From: Hylemonella gracilis str. Niagara R
Lineage (GTDB): Bacteria > Pseudomonadota > Gammaproteobacteria > Burkholderiales > Burkholderiaceae_C
Assembly (NCBI RefSeq): GCF_000600295.1
Contig: NZ_JEMG01000001.1
Location: 3,663,800 to 3,727,799, forward strand
Direction of reading: 5' to 3'
Length of the DNA stretch: 64,000 nt
Shown: in pieces, positions 25,219 to 34,342 of the stretch
How positions within the stretch are numbered: the stretch's first letter is position 1
Layout of the letters: the number at the start of each line of letters is the position of its first letter
Made by a program: the position numbers and the translations under genes
The notes under the pieces: generated by a model
Seen by the model: the letters and a program-made list of their open reading frames with translations, nothing else
What the model was told of the DNA's origin: nothing
The model's database searches: none

Positions 25219-25773
25219 ATGTCCCAACTCATGAACATCGGCGACGCTGCCAAGGCAGCAGGTGTATCACCGAAGATGATTCGTCACTATGAGCAGACCG
25301 GTCTACTCCCCGAGGCCGAGCGCAGCGAATCGGGATACCGTCTTTACGGCAAGCGTGAGGTTTCCGTGCTTCGTTTCATCCGGCAATCGCGTCGCCTGGG
25401 CTTTTCTATGCCGCAGATCGCCGAGCTGATCGGACAGTGGGGCGATTCCCACCGCACCAGCCTACAGGTCAAAACCATCGCCCTGCGTCACTTGTCCTAT
25501 CTAGAGGAAAAGCTGCAGGAGATCGCAGAGATGAAAGCCGGTCTGGAGCAGTTGATCGATGCATGTGCTGGAAATGATCACTCCCACTGCGCCATTATTG
25601 AGACTCTGGCTTCCCAAAGCCCGGAAGCCCCGCGGCATGAAGCCCGGTTCGTGAAACCCAAACGCCGTCACGGCTCGGGCGACTACACCAATCGCCCTGT
25701 CAAGCCGCAGCCATCCACAGGTCATGTGGATCTGATGGCGTGGATGCGTGGCGCGCACCCACACGACCATTGA
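25219..25773 (+). CDS. cueR: MerR-family Cu(I)-responsive regulator with long C-terminal tail
   Basis: The start at 25219 (MSQLMNIGDAAKAAGVS) fits the family; upstream in-frame codons overlap the promoter. N-terminal MerR HTH with ARHYE-like IRHYEQTGLLPEAERSESGY, a dimerisation helix, and the metal loop C116-x7-C124 (CAGNDHSHC) expected of CueR. The protein is 184 residues against about 135 for E. coli CueR: residues 130-184 form a basic, proline- and histidine-containing tail ending MRGAHPHDH. It activates copA, copZ and probably itself through the 19-bp-spaced promoters nearby. Confidence 0.92.
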   Translation: MSQLMNIGDAAKAAGVSPKMIRHYEQTGLLPEAERSESGYRLYGKREVSVLRFIRQSRRLGFSMPQIAELIGQWGDSHRTSLQVKTIALRHLSYLEEKLQEIAEMKAGLEQLIDACAGNDHSHCAIIETLASQSPEAPRHEARFVKPKRRHGSGDYTNRPVKPQPSTGHVDLMAWMRGAHPHDH

Positions 25774-25850
25774 ATCGTCCTGCTCCCGATTAGCCTGAAG
25801 GCCTGGATTCCGAGCCGCGCCAGGTGGATAGCTTGAAACCCAAAGCCCAA

Positions 25851-25876
25851 AATACAAAAACCGCCCCAAGGCGGTT
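25851..25876 (-). terminator. Terminator of the small acetyltransferase gene
   Basis: AACCGCC-CCAA-GGCGGTT (25859-25876) read on the minus strand is followed by TTTTTGTATTTT. It ends the minus-strand transcript; on the plus strand the T-run is poor, so it serves cueR weakly at best. Confidence 0.75.
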
Positions 25877-25900
25877 CTTGTATTGTTTCCGTGGGAGCGC

Positions 25901-26191
25901 TTACCGCAGCACATCCCGTATCGAAGCATCCTTGTCAAACTGCGACTTGGCATAAGGACACAGCGGCACGATCTTGGTCTGGGTCTCGCGCGCCCAGGCC
26001 ACCAGCGCATCCAGCAACTGGCGGCCGACGCCCTGGCCGGCCAGGGAAGGATCGACCTCGGTGTGGTCAATGATGATCAGCGTGGGGTTGGCCCGGCTGT
26101 AGGTCATCTCGGCGAGGTGACCACCCTCGGGGCGGGCGATGAAGAAGGCGCCTTTCGAGTCGGCTTCTTGGTGTTGGACGGTGTGAGTCAT
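25901..26191 (-). CDS. Small GNAT-like acetyltransferase (Acetyltransf_CG / YjdJ type)
   Basis: 96 residues from the ATG at 26189-26191; a start at 26224 is also open but lacks support. The compact GNAT fold shows GGHLAEMTYSRANPTLIIIDHTEVDPSLAGQGVGRQLLDALVAWARE and IVPLCPYAKSQFDK. The QGVGRQL segment is the acetyl-CoA pyrophosphate loop. These small proteins lack part of the normal GNAT domain; physiological substrates are unknown. It has its own terminator and is convergent with cueR. Confidence 0.85.
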   Translation of the reverse strand: MTHTVQHQEADSKGAFFIARPEGGHLAEMTYSRANPTLIIIDHTEVDPSLAGQGVGRQLLDALVAWARETQTKIVPLCPYAKSQFDKDASIRDVLR

Positions 26192-26257
26192 AAGCCACAT
26201 TTTGCACGGCGTGGCCCCCGCCACCCGGGGCCACCATCTGAAACAACCGCGCTCGAT

Positions 26258-27019
<762 letters not shown>

Positions 27020-27020
27020 T

Positions 27021-27036
27021 TAGACCGATCGGTCAA
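27021..27036. promoter_or_regulatory. TetR operator upstream of the SDR gene
   Basis: TAGACCGATCGGTCAA contains the perfect 12-bp palindrome GACCGATCGGTC. The identical 16-mer occurs at 27713-27728 upstream of the tetR gene. The operator lies within a few bases of the SDR start codons. Confidence 0.8.
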
Positions 27037-27049
27037 TACAAGGGTGAAG

Positions 27050-27067
27050 AAAAGCCGCAAGTGCGGC
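27050..27067 (-). terminator. Terminator of the tetR gene
   Basis: GCCGC-AAGT-GCGGC (27054-27067), followed on the minus strand by TTTTCTTC, sits between the end of tetR and the SDR operator. Confidence 0.55.
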
Positions 27068-27106
27068 CGGTGAAACAAGGGAAAGCGGAGCGGGCGTGGG
27101 GCAGGG

Positions 27107-27691
27107 TCAGGCCATGTCGAGCACCCCCAGGGTGAGCGCGACCAGGCGGGACATCTGCGCGCGGTCGCGCCCGACACGCGCGGCGACGCGCAGGCCACTG
27201 ACCAGGGAGGTCAGCATTTCGGCCAGTTCGGCCGAGGGCGTGGGGTTGGCGATGGAACCGTCGCGCTGGCCGCGCTCGATGGCCGCGCGCAGCAGCTCGT
27301 GGGTGGCATGCCAGCGATTCGTCAGGACACGGGCCAGAGGCGCCTCGTCCACGCCTTCGAGCAGACCACTGGTGACGATGCAATTGCGCCGCACCGGGTC
27401 ATCGCTGGCGCAGTCATCCAGCATGGCGTTGAAGTAGAGGTCGAGGGCCACGCGCCCGCTGGGCGCCGCCTGCATGACCGCGACGACATGCGCGCCGCGC
27501 TGCACCACGCAATCGATGGCCTGCAGGTACATGGACTGCTTGTCTCCAAAGGAGTTGTACAGGCTCTGCTTGCCCAGGCCCGTGGCTTCCTGCAGCTGCG
27601 CCAGGCTGGTACCGCCGTAACCATGCAGGGCAAAGGCATCGGCCAGGCGGTCCAGCACCTCGGGTTCTGAAAAACGGCGTTCACGCGACAT
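27107..27691 (-). CDS. TetR-family repressor
   Basis: 194 residues. HTH region GGTSLAQLQEATGLGKQSLYNSFGDKQSMYLQAID is typical of TetR regulators such as AcrR/YcdC relatives. The C-terminal domain includes a RRNCIVTSGLLEG cysteine-containing segment. The palindrome TAGACCGATCGGTCAA occurs both in front of this gene and in front of the SDR gene downstream, so it very likely represses itself and the SDR. Confidence 0.88.
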   Translation of the reverse strand: MSRERRFSEPEVLDRLADAFALHGYGGTSLAQLQEATGLGKQSLYNSFGDKQSMYLQAIDCVVQRGAHVVAVMQAAPSGRVALDLYFNAMLDDCASDDPVRRNCIVTSGLLEGVDEAPLARVLTNRWHATHELLRAAIERGQRDGSIANPTPSAELAEMLTSLVSGLRVAARVGRDRAQMSRLVALTLGVLDMA

Positions 27692-27712
27692 GGGGTGGAT
27701 GATAGACCAACA

Positions 27713-27728
27713 TAGACCGATCGGTCAA
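27713..27728. promoter_or_regulatory. TetR operator upstream of tetR
   Basis: TAGACCGATCGGTCAA, identical over 16 bp to the site at 27021-27036. An extra half-site-like TAGACC occurs just before it, at about 27703-27708. Confidence 0.8.
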
Positions 27729-27756
27729 ATAACCCACCCTGTTGAATCCCCATGCG

Positions 27757-28557
27757 TCACAGGGACGATGGCCAGGCCCCCAGGGACTGCAGCGCCCCAC
27801 GCACCAGGGTCTGACGCTGGGGCAAATCGCGCATGCGGTTCGGCGTGTCCATGTTCATCGCGAAAAACACCGGCCCCTCGGGCCATTCAACCCAGCCCAC
27901 CCACCAGCCTATCCGTCCGGTCCAGCCGGTCTTGGCGCGCAAAAGCCAATCGGGCCCAGCCCCACCCACCATCACGTCCTTCACCAGGCGCTGGTGGGCA
28001 ACCTGAAAGGGCAGTTCGTTCAGGTACAGCCGCTTCAAGAAAGCGATTTGTTCGACGGCCGAAATCGCCAGGTCACCCTCCACCCAAAAGGGCTGCGCGC
28101 CGCTGACCGCTGCATTGCCATAGTCCAGGCGGCGCAGGTACTCGGTCTCCTTCGCGGCGCCGAGTTCACGGGCGAAACGCTCGTAGACCCAGACGGTGGA
28201 GCTGCGCATGGCCGAGCGCAAGGTCTGGTCTTGGTTCCAGGCGGGCACGCTGCGCTGCACACCATCCCAAGGGATGAGCTGAAACTCATCGCGCAGCAGC
28301 CCGGCGTCCAAGGCGAACAGACTGTGCGCAATCTTGAAGGTGGACGCAGGCGAATAACGCCGCTGCGTGCGTGGCCCATCGGCCACCCGCAAGGTCTGCG
28401 CGCCGCCACGGGCATCGAGCACCGCGATGCAGCCCGAAACCCCGGCCTCCCGAAACAGGGTGGCCCAAGCGGGCATGTCGAGTGTGGAACTTTGGGATTG
28501 CGCCAGAGGCAGGGTGCCGAGGGCAAGAGAAGAGAGGATGAAATTGCGACGAAACAT
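27757..28557 (-). CDS. Class D (OXA-type) beta-lactamase
   Basis: 266 residues with an N-terminal signal peptide (about 1-21, ending LAQSQ). All class D motifs are visible: S72-T-F-K75, S120-T-V122, Y146-G-N148, K209-T-G211, plus the WVEG tryptophan region that helps carboxylate the Lys. It would hydrolyse beta-lactams in the periplasm. There are no mobile elements next to it, base composition matches the surroundings, and it looks like a resident chromosomal gene. Spectrum cannot be read from sequence alone. Confidence 0.93.
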   Translation of the reverse strand: MFRRNFILSSLALGTLPLAQSQSSTLDMPAWATLFREAGVSGCIAVLDARGGAQTLRVADGPRTQRRYSPASTFKIAHSLFALDAGLLRDEFQLIPWDGVQRSVPAWNQDQTLRSAMRSSTVWVYERFARELGAAKETEYLRRLDYGNAAVSGAQPFWVEGDLAISAVEQIAFLKRLYLNELPFQVAHQRLVKDVMVGGAGPDWLLRAKTGWTGRIGWWVGWVEWPEGPVFFAMNMDTPNRMRDLPQRQTLVRGALQSLGAWPSSL

Positions 28558-28708
28558 GAATGAACAATGAATACCTTTTCAGAGCAGCGCGGGATTATTC
28601 AGCATGTTGATTGGCCTTTGCGCCAGATCAACATGCGGACAGCGATGGCACGCACAATCAGGCTGGCCGTGCGCTGACTCACTCACGCACGCACCGGAAA
28701 GGATTGCC

Positions 28709-29218
28709 ATGCGCAAGACAAAGAATGCTTCCGCTCGGGTCAACGCGGCCAGTCTGGCCGCACTCTTCTTCGCCCTGCTGGCCACCACCCTCACCGGCTG
28801 CGCCGTCGAATGGCAAAACCCACAGGCGGCGCGCCAGCTGGCGCGGGAACAGCAACCCACAGGCTCGACCTACCTCGGCTGGCGGGTTTACCAGGATCGC
28901 TGCGCCAGTTGCCATGGCACCGATGCGCGAGGTTCTGCGAACGCGCCCAGCTTGTTGGCCCGTCTGCAGACCCTGGGGCCGCGCCAGTTCGTCAGCCTGG
29001 TCCTCTACCGCTACGACAGCACGCTGCAGGGGCAGCCTGCGGCGGTGCGCGACGCGCGCGAGGCGCAGGTGGACAGCCTCATGCAACGCCAGAATCAACC
29101 CCTGGCCATGCCGGCGTGGCAGGACGAGCCGCGCATGAACGCGCATGTGCTTGATCTGTACGCCTACCTGTCGGCTCGCTCGGAAGGACGCATCGACGCC
29201 AGCAAGCCCAACCCCTGA
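28709..29218 (+). CDS. Lipoprotein c-type cytochrome (mono-haem)
   Basis: The ATG at 28709 follows GGAAAGGA; the longer frame from 28604 adds implausible sequence. The 169-residue product has a lipoprotein signal peptide with lipobox LTGC (Cys about 31), and one haem site CASCH in VYQDRCASCHGTDARGSANAPSLL. The later MPAW methionine is the likely axial ligand. It would sit on the periplasmic face of a membrane and carry electrons. Partner oxidase or dehydrogenase is not adjacent. Confidence 0.85.
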   Translation: MRKTKNASARVNAASLAALFFALLATTLTGCAVEWQNPQAARQLAREQQPTGSTYLGWRVYQDRCASCHGTDARGSANAPSLLARLQTLGPRQFVSLVLYRYDSTLQGQPAAVRDAREAQVDSLMQRQNQPLAMPAWQDEPRMNAHVLDLYAYLSARSEGRIDASKPNP

Positions 29219-29265
29219 ATGATCGCGCGCGCCCGAGGCGCAGGCATCGAAAGCCAGACTGGGAA

Positions 29266-29317
29266 GGGGCTGGTTTCGGTATACCAGCCCCGATAAACTC
29301 AGTCTTCGATGCTGAGT
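29266..29317. other. Two hairpins upstream of the diguanylate cyclase gene
   Basis: GGGGCTGG (29266-29273) pairs with CCAGCCCC (29284-29291) around a 10-nt loop, and ACTCAG (29297-29302) with CTGAGT (29312-29317). Neither has a T-run. They could end the cytochrome transcript or structure the 5' leader of the GGDEF gene. I do not see conserved c-di-GMP riboswitch features. Confidence 0.45.
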
Positions 29318-29338
29318 CATCACAGGGGGATCCCGGGA

Positions 29339-31270
29339 ATGCCATTGCCTAGGCCGACTGACGCGGCGCCCAGTGCGCCACGCCACAGCGAACCGCTACC
29401 GCTGGATCTGACCATCGCGATGGCCTGCGTGATCGGTCTGTCCGTCATCTGGCTCATGACCTTGCAGCGCATCGCCCACGAGCGCGCTCAGGCCATCGCG
29501 TCGGCGATGGAAGCCAATGCCAATCTGGCCATCGCCTTCGAGCAACAGGTACACCGCACGCTCAAGGCCGCCGAGCAAGTGGCCAGTTTCGTGCGGGAGC
29601 AATACCTGAACCATGCGGACACGCTGGATCTGCGTCGCTGGGAAACACAGGGTGTGATCAGAGATGCGATGTTCAATGTCGTCAGCGTGGTGGACGAGCG
29701 AGGCGACATCGTTCGCAGCAGCCGATTGCCACTGCGCGTGAACTATGCGGACCGGGAGTTCTTCACCACTCAACGCGACGTCGTGCCTGACCTCGCACAG
29801 GATGCCCTGCACGTCAGCCAGCCGGTGCTGGGTCGGGTGACGGGCCGCTGGCAAGTCCCGTTGTCGCTGGGCATATGGCGCAAAGACGGGCGCTTCGCGG
29901 GCGTGGTGGTGCTGTCGGTCGATCCTGCCACGTTCACGGATTTTCACCGCCAGGTCAATCTGGGCCCGGGCGGCCTGCTGGAGCTGACCGGTCTGGATGG
30001 CACGGTGCGTGGGCGCAAGATTGACGAGGACCGCGGCTTCGGCATGGACGCCAGTGATCTGCCCTGGTTCCAGCGTCGGGCCAAGGCACCTGCCGGTAGC
30101 TTCGTCAACGAAGACGGCCCAGACGGTGTGTCACGCATCATCAGCTATCGAACAATGGCTGACTACCCGCTGATGGTGACCGTGGGCACGCCCTCCACCA
30201 GCGAGCTTGCATCCACGCAGCAGCGCCGCGGCGCTTACCTGTGGCTGGCTGGTAGCGTCAGCGCTGGCTTGCTGCTGTTGACCGCGCTGCTGCTGCTGGC
30301 CCTGTCGCGCCAGCGCGTCGCGGCACGGGCGCTGGAAGCCAGCGAAGCCCTGTTTCGCGCCACCTTCCATCAGGCGGCCATGGGGATCGTGCATCTCTCC
30401 CCCGAAGGGCACATCTTGCTGGCCAACGACAAGTTTTGCGGCATGCTGGGCTACGACATGGCGGAACTGCGCGAGCGCACGATCTTCGAGCTAGGCGACC
30501 CGGACCATCAACAGGAGGCGCGTTTTTTGCTGCGCAAGCGCCTATCATCGGACAGCGTTGCTGCCCTGCCCGAGGTCGAGAAGACCTATCTGCGCAAGGA
30601 CGGTTCGCTGCTCTGGGTTTGCGAGGCCCTGGGCGTGGTGCAGGACAGGCAAGGCGAGCCGGAACGGGTGGTGGCCGTGGTGCAAGACATCACGGCGCGC
30701 AAGGCGCTGGAAGCGCGCCTCTCGCACGACGCCATGCACGATGTGTTGACCGGCCTGCCCAACCGCCTGATGTTCCACGACCGCCTGAGCCAGGTGCTGG
30801 AATCGGCGCGGCGGCGCCAGGGCCTGGCGGCCGTGTTGTTCCTGGATCTGGACGGCTTCAAGGAGGTGAACGACACGCTCGGACATGCCGCGGGCGATGA
30901 GTTGCTGCGCCAGGTCGCGCGTCGGCTGGAAGCCTGCGTGCGCGCCGAGGACACAGTGGCGCGCATCGGCGGCGATGAGTTCGGCGTGGTGCTGGCCACC
31001 GTGGCGCAGTCGGGAGACTGCGAACAGGTGGCGGCCAAGATCCTGGAGGCCCTGACCCAACCCTTCGCGCTGGCGACGCATGAGGTGCAGATCTCGGCCA
31101 GCGTGGGCGGCGCTCTGTTTCCCGCGCACGGTGAGGACATGGACAGCCTGCTGGCACGCGCCGACACCGGCATGTACGCCGCCAAACGCGAGGGCAAGGG
31201 GCGCTTTTGCTGGCGGGACCTCGCATCGGACCCGGCGGCCATTGAAGCGACGGCGCCGGCCAAGTCTTGA
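29339..31270 (+). CDS. Membrane diguanylate cyclase (dCACHE-PAS-GGDEF)
   Basis: The ATG at 29339 is chosen for its AGGGGGA ribosome binding site, giving 643 residues. TM1 about 22-42, a periplasmic CACHE-like sensor about 45-295, TM2 about 298-322, a PAS domain about 335-450 and a GGDEF domain about 465-620. The catalytic motif GGDEF is intact (544-548), and an inhibitory I-site RAED lies at 535-538, so it should make c-di-GMP with product inhibition. No EAL domain. It likely responds to an extracellular small molecule. Confidence 0.92.
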   Translation: MPLPRPTDAAPSAPRHSEPLPLDLTIAMACVIGLSVIWLMTLQRIAHERAQAIASAMEANANLAIAFEQQVHRTLKAAEQVASFVREQYLNHADTLDLRRWETQGVIRDAMFNVVSVVDERGDIVRSSRLPLRVNYADREFFTTQRDVVPDLAQDALHVSQPVLGRVTGRWQVPLSLGIWRKDGRFAGVVVLSVDPATFTDFHRQVNLGPGGLLELTGLDGTVRGRKIDEDRGFGMDASDLPWFQRRAKAPAGSFVNEDGPDGVSRIISYRTMADYPLMVTVGTPSTSELASTQQRRGAYLWLAGSVSAGLLLLTALLLLALSRQRVAARALEASEALFRATFHQAAMGIVHLSPEGHILLANDKFCGMLGYDMAELRERTIFELGDPDHQQEARFLLRKRLSSDSVAALPEVEKTYLRKDGSLLWVCEALGVVQDRQGEPERVVAVVQDITARKALEARLSHDAMHDVLTGLPNRLMFHDRLSQVLESARRRQGLAAVLFLDLDGFKEVNDTLGHAAGDELLRQVARRLEACVRAEDTVARIGGDEFGVVLATVAQSGDCEQVAAKILEALTQPFALATHEVQISASVGGALFPAHGEDMDSLLARADTGMYAAKREGKGRFCWRDLASDPAAIEATAPAKS

Positions 31271-31274
31271 ATGC

Positions 31275-32327
31275 TCAGGCGGCGGCCAGCTTCTTGAGCG
31301 TGGTCAGCAAGGCGTCGGGGATCTTCACGCCCAGCTCGCGCGCGCGCTCAGCCTTGCGTTCGCGCTGGTCACCCGGCACGCGCACGCCCTCTTCCGCGCA
31401 CATGGCGGCGACGAGGGCCTCGATGCGCTCCGCGTAAGCCACCGTGCCGGCCATGCCACCGGGGTCGAAGACCAGGAAGAGCTGACCCATGCGCAGACGG
31501 TTGCCCTCGGGCTCGAAAAAAGTGTCCATCTCGGCGCCGAAGCGCGAGCCGGTGAGCGTGACCACCAGCAGTTCGATCATCAGCGCAATCAGGGCGCCCT
31601 TGATGCCGCCGTTGGCCGAGCCAAAAGGCAGCATGGAGCCACGCAGTCCGGCCTGGGCGTCGGTGGTGGGCTGGCCGTGCTCGTCCAGCGCCCAGCCCAG
31701 GGGGATGGGCTCGCCCTTCTGCGCGGCCACCATCAGCTTGCCGCGCGCCACTTCGGACATCGCGAAGTCCAGGACCAGTGGCGGCTGGGCGCGCCCCTGC
31801 CGGTCCAGGCGCGGGAACACGGCGGCCAGCGGGTTGGTGCCCATCAGCGGGCGTTTGCCGCCAACCACGGGCATGGCCGCAGGTGAATTGCTCATCGCGA
31901 TGCCGATCAGGCCAGCGCGCGCCACCGGCTCCAGGTGCCAGGCCGCCGCGCCGAAGTGGTAGCTGTTGCAAATGCCAGCCAAGGCCAGCCCCTGGCTGCG
32001 GGCGCGGTCCATGGCCTGCTGCACAGCCAGTTCGCAGGCGGGGAAGGACAGACCGTCGGCCGCATCCACCAGCACCGTGGCCGGCTTGGAGGCCAGCACC
32101 CGGGGTTCGGCCTGGCCGTCAACCCGGCCGCTGCGCAGGTGGGACGCATAAAAGGGAACACGCGAGACCCCGTGCGTGGCCAGGCCCAGGGCGTCGGCGG
32201 CGACGAGGGCGCGGGCGGTGGAGCGGGCTTGGTGGGCGTTGGCGCCGGCGGCGCGCAGGGCTGATTCAGCCAGGGATTCGAGTTCGGTGAGAGAGATCAC
32301 ACCGCATCTTAACCAGGCAAGCATCAT
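31275..32327 (-). CDS. Malate/L-lactate dehydrogenase family (Ldh_2) oxidoreductase
   Basis: 350 residues from 32327; a GTG at 32300 (VISLTELESLAE) would fit homologous starts better, so the first nine residues are doubtful. Family features include ATHGVSRVPFYASHLRSG, ICNSYHFGAAAWH, IAMSNSPAAMPVVGGKRPLMGTNPLA, and LDFAMSEVARGK. These enzymes are NAD(P)-dependent and reduce 2-oxoacids, ureidoglycolate or related compounds; the substrate here is not evident. It follows the ModA-like gene on the same strand after about 32 bases and may share its transcript. Confidence 0.88.
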   Translation of the reverse strand: MMLAWLRCGVISLTELESLAESALRAAGANAHQARSTARALVAADALGLATHGVSRVPFYASHLRSGRVDGQAEPRVLASKPATVLVDAADGLSFPACELAVQQAMDRARSQGLALAGICNSYHFGAAAWHLEPVARAGLIGIAMSNSPAAMPVVGGKRPLMGTNPLAAVFPRLDRQGRAQPPLVLDFAMSEVARGKLMVAAQKGEPIPLGWALDEHGQPTTDAQAGLRGSMLPFGSANGGIKGALIALMIELLVVTLTGSRFGAEMDTFFEPEGNRLRMGQLFLVFDPGGMAGTVAYAERIEALVAAMCAEEGVRVPGDQRERKAERARELGVKIPDALLTTLKKLAAA

Positions 32328-32359
32328 CCACGCGGATGAGCGGCCTCACACGAACGCCT

Positions 32360-33064
32360 TCATTCAAAACCACCCGCGCGTCGACCCGCCGCCGCTTCGG
32401 GCGCGGCCAGCATGTCGATGAGCAGGCGCGCGGCCTGGGGCTGCTCGGACCGCGCGGTGATGGCGGCGGTATAGATGGTCGCCAGCTCAAAGCCCTTGGG
32501 CAGTACCCCCGCGCACAGCACGCCGGGCGTGGTGAGGATTTCGGTCATGTGGGTGCAGACCAGCACGCCGCGGGCCTCGGCGTCTTGCGCCTCGCTCAGG
32601 GTCTGCAGCGCGGTACTGCCGTTGTTGAAGAAATGCAGCTTGGGGGCCAGCTCGGGCATCAGCCCCAGGCGCTGAAAGACCTGCATCAGGTGGGTGCCGG
32701 CGCGGGTCTTGGCCGGATCGGCGAAGTAGATGGCGCGCGCGGCCAGCAGCGCGTCCTTGAAGGCCTCGGTGGTTTCCAGGCAAGGCACCGGTTCGCCGGC
32801 CTTCACCGCGACGCCGGTGCGCACCAGCCCGAGCGAGCGCGCGCTGCCCGGCATGACCCGGCCGGCGACGACCAGTTCCTCGATCAGGGCCTGGCTCAGT
32901 ATGAGCACATCGCAGGCTTCGCCCGCGAGCAGGCGGTCACGCATCAGGCCCACGGCGCCGAAGCGCGCCTCGATCACACGGCCGGTCTGCTTATGAAAGT
33001 CCTCGCGCAGCTTCGCAATCAACCCCCTGGCCGCGCCGCCGCTCAGGACATGGAGTGCGCCCAT
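32360..33064 (-). CDS. ModA-like substrate-binding protein without signal peptide
   Basis: 234 residues starting right after a strong AAGGAGG site, so the start is well supported. It begins MGALHVLSGGAARGLIAKLREDF, matching the mature part of ModA-like (SBP_bac_11) proteins, with KTRAGTHLMQVFQRLGL and GVLVCTHMTEI. There is no hydrophobic leader, so it should be cytoplasmic. No ModB/ModC genes are adjacent. It may sense an anion or organic acid, or be a moonlighting relic. It lies upstream of the Ldh-family gene. Confidence 0.78.
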   Translation of the reverse strand: MGALHVLSGGAARGLIAKLREDFHKQTGRVIEARFGAVGLMRDRLLAGEACDVLILSQALIEELVVAGRVMPGSARSLGLVRTGVAVKAGEPVPCLETTEAFKDALLAARAIYFADPAKTRAGTHLMQVFQRLGLMPELAPKLHFFNNGSTALQTLSEAQDAEARGVLVCTHMTEILTTPGVLCAGVLPKGFELATIYTAAITARSEQPQAARLLIDMLAAPEAAAGRRAGGFE

Positions 33065-33190
33065 TGCGGGCCTCCTTCTGGGCTTGTTTGTTGTCGGTTA
33101 CAACCATGCTAGCCCCGGTGCGCGCACGCCTCCCCGGGGACTATCCCTGAAAGTCCGCCTAGGGAAAGCGCGGGCCAGCGTTTCCCCGGG

Positions 33191-34342
33191 TTAGACGCAG
33201 AGCGGTTCTTCCTCCATGGCCTCGATCTGTTCACGCAGTTGGCGGGCCTGGCCCTGCCAATAGTCCGTACTACCAAACCATGGAAAGTTGCGCGGGAAGG
33301 TCGGGTCGGCCCAGCGGCGCGCGAGCCAGGCGCTGTAGTGGATGAGGCGCAGGGTGCGCAAGGGTTCGATCAGGGCCAATTCGCGCCGATCGAATTCGCG
33401 CATCTGCTCGTAGCCATCGAGCAAGCAGGACAGCTGCCCGCTGCGCTGCGCACGATCGCCCGAAAGCAGCATCCAAAGGTCTTGCACGGCGGGCCCCATG
33501 CAAGCGTCGTCGAGGTCCACGAAGTGCGGGCCAGGCGCGGTCGGCACGACGGCTGTGCCGGTTGCCAAGGAGGCCCGCGCGGACTGGGCTTCGGCGGTCT
33601 TGCCCGGCGCCGAACCAGCGTCCAGGGGGGTCCACAGCACATTGCCCGCATGGCAGTCGCCGTGGAGGCGGATCAGGTTGAGGCCGTGGATGACCTGGGT
33701 GTAGCGGGTCTCCACGCAGGCCAGGGCTTCCTCGCAGGCGCCCTGCCAGGCGGATTGCGCGTCCAACGGCACCATGCCGCTGGCCAGCAACCAGCGCAGG
33801 GGCTCAAAACCAAAACGCTGCGCGTCCAGAGCGGGCCGCTGCGCGAAAGGCCGGCGCGCGCCCACCGCGTGCAGGCGGGCTATGAAACGGCCGATCCACT
33901 CCAGCACCTCGGCGTCGTCCAGCTCGGGGGCACGCCCGCCGCGACGCGGGCTGACGGAAAAGAAAAATCGCAGGGGCTCGCCCGCCGCCGCGCCGGACGC
34001 AGCGCCATCGGGCAAGGGTGCTCCGAGGCAGGCGTGCAGGCTGCGACCTTGCAGCAGCAGGGGCGCGACCACCGGCACTTCCGCCTCCGCCAACTCGGCG
34101 GCAAACGCATGCTCCTCCAGGATCTGCGCCTCGCTCCAGCGCCCGGGCCGGTAGAACTTGGCGACCAGGCCGCCGCCATCGTCCAGGCCTGCCAGGTAGA
34201 CGCGGTTTTCGTAGGAGCTGAGGGCCTGCAGGCGGCCATCGCAGGGCAGGCCCACGCCCAGCAGGGCGTCCAGGACCACGTCGGGGGTCAGGGCATCGTA
34301 GGGATGCGTGGAGGACTCGGGGGCGCGGGCGGCATCGGACAT
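33191..34342 (-). CDS. Stress-response Ser/Thr kinase (SrkA/RdoA/YihE family)
   Basis: The start MSDAARAPESS at 34340-34342 is preferred; an ATG at 34363 is possible. About 383 residues. It has an aminoglycoside-phosphotransferase-like fold: ENRVYLAGLDDGG and VAKFYRPGRWS (ATP-binding Lys), catalytic loop RLHGDCHAGNVLW, and Mg-binding FVDLDDACMGPAVQDLW. A proline-free insert (SAPGKTAEAQSARASLATGTAVVP) between the two catalytic motifs is longer than usual. SrkA counters programmed cell death under envelope stress in E. coli. Confidence 0.88.
   Translation of the reverse strand: MSDAARAPESSTHPYDALTPDVVLDALLGVGLPCDGRLQALSSYENRVYLAGLDDGGGLVAKFYRPGRWSEAQILEEHAFAAELAEAEVPVVAPLLLQGRSLHACLGAPLPDGAASGAAAGEPLRFFFSVSPRRGGRAPELDDAEVLEWIGRFIARLHAVGARRPFAQRPALDAQRFGFEPLRWLLASGMVPLDAQSAWQGACEEALACVETRYTQVIHGLNLIRLHGDCHAGNVLWTPLDAGSAPGKTAEAQSARASLATGTAVVPTAPGPHFVDLDDACMGPAVQDLWMLLSGDRAQRSGQLSCLLDGYEQMREFDRRELALIEPLRTLRLIHYSAWLARRWADPTFPRNFPWFGSTDYWQGQARQLREQIEAMEEEPLCV

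Noticed and set aside
29266-29317. Possible c-di-GMP riboswitch in front of the GGDEF gene
   Set aside because: Only simple hairpins are present; I could not find the conserved GEMM core elements.
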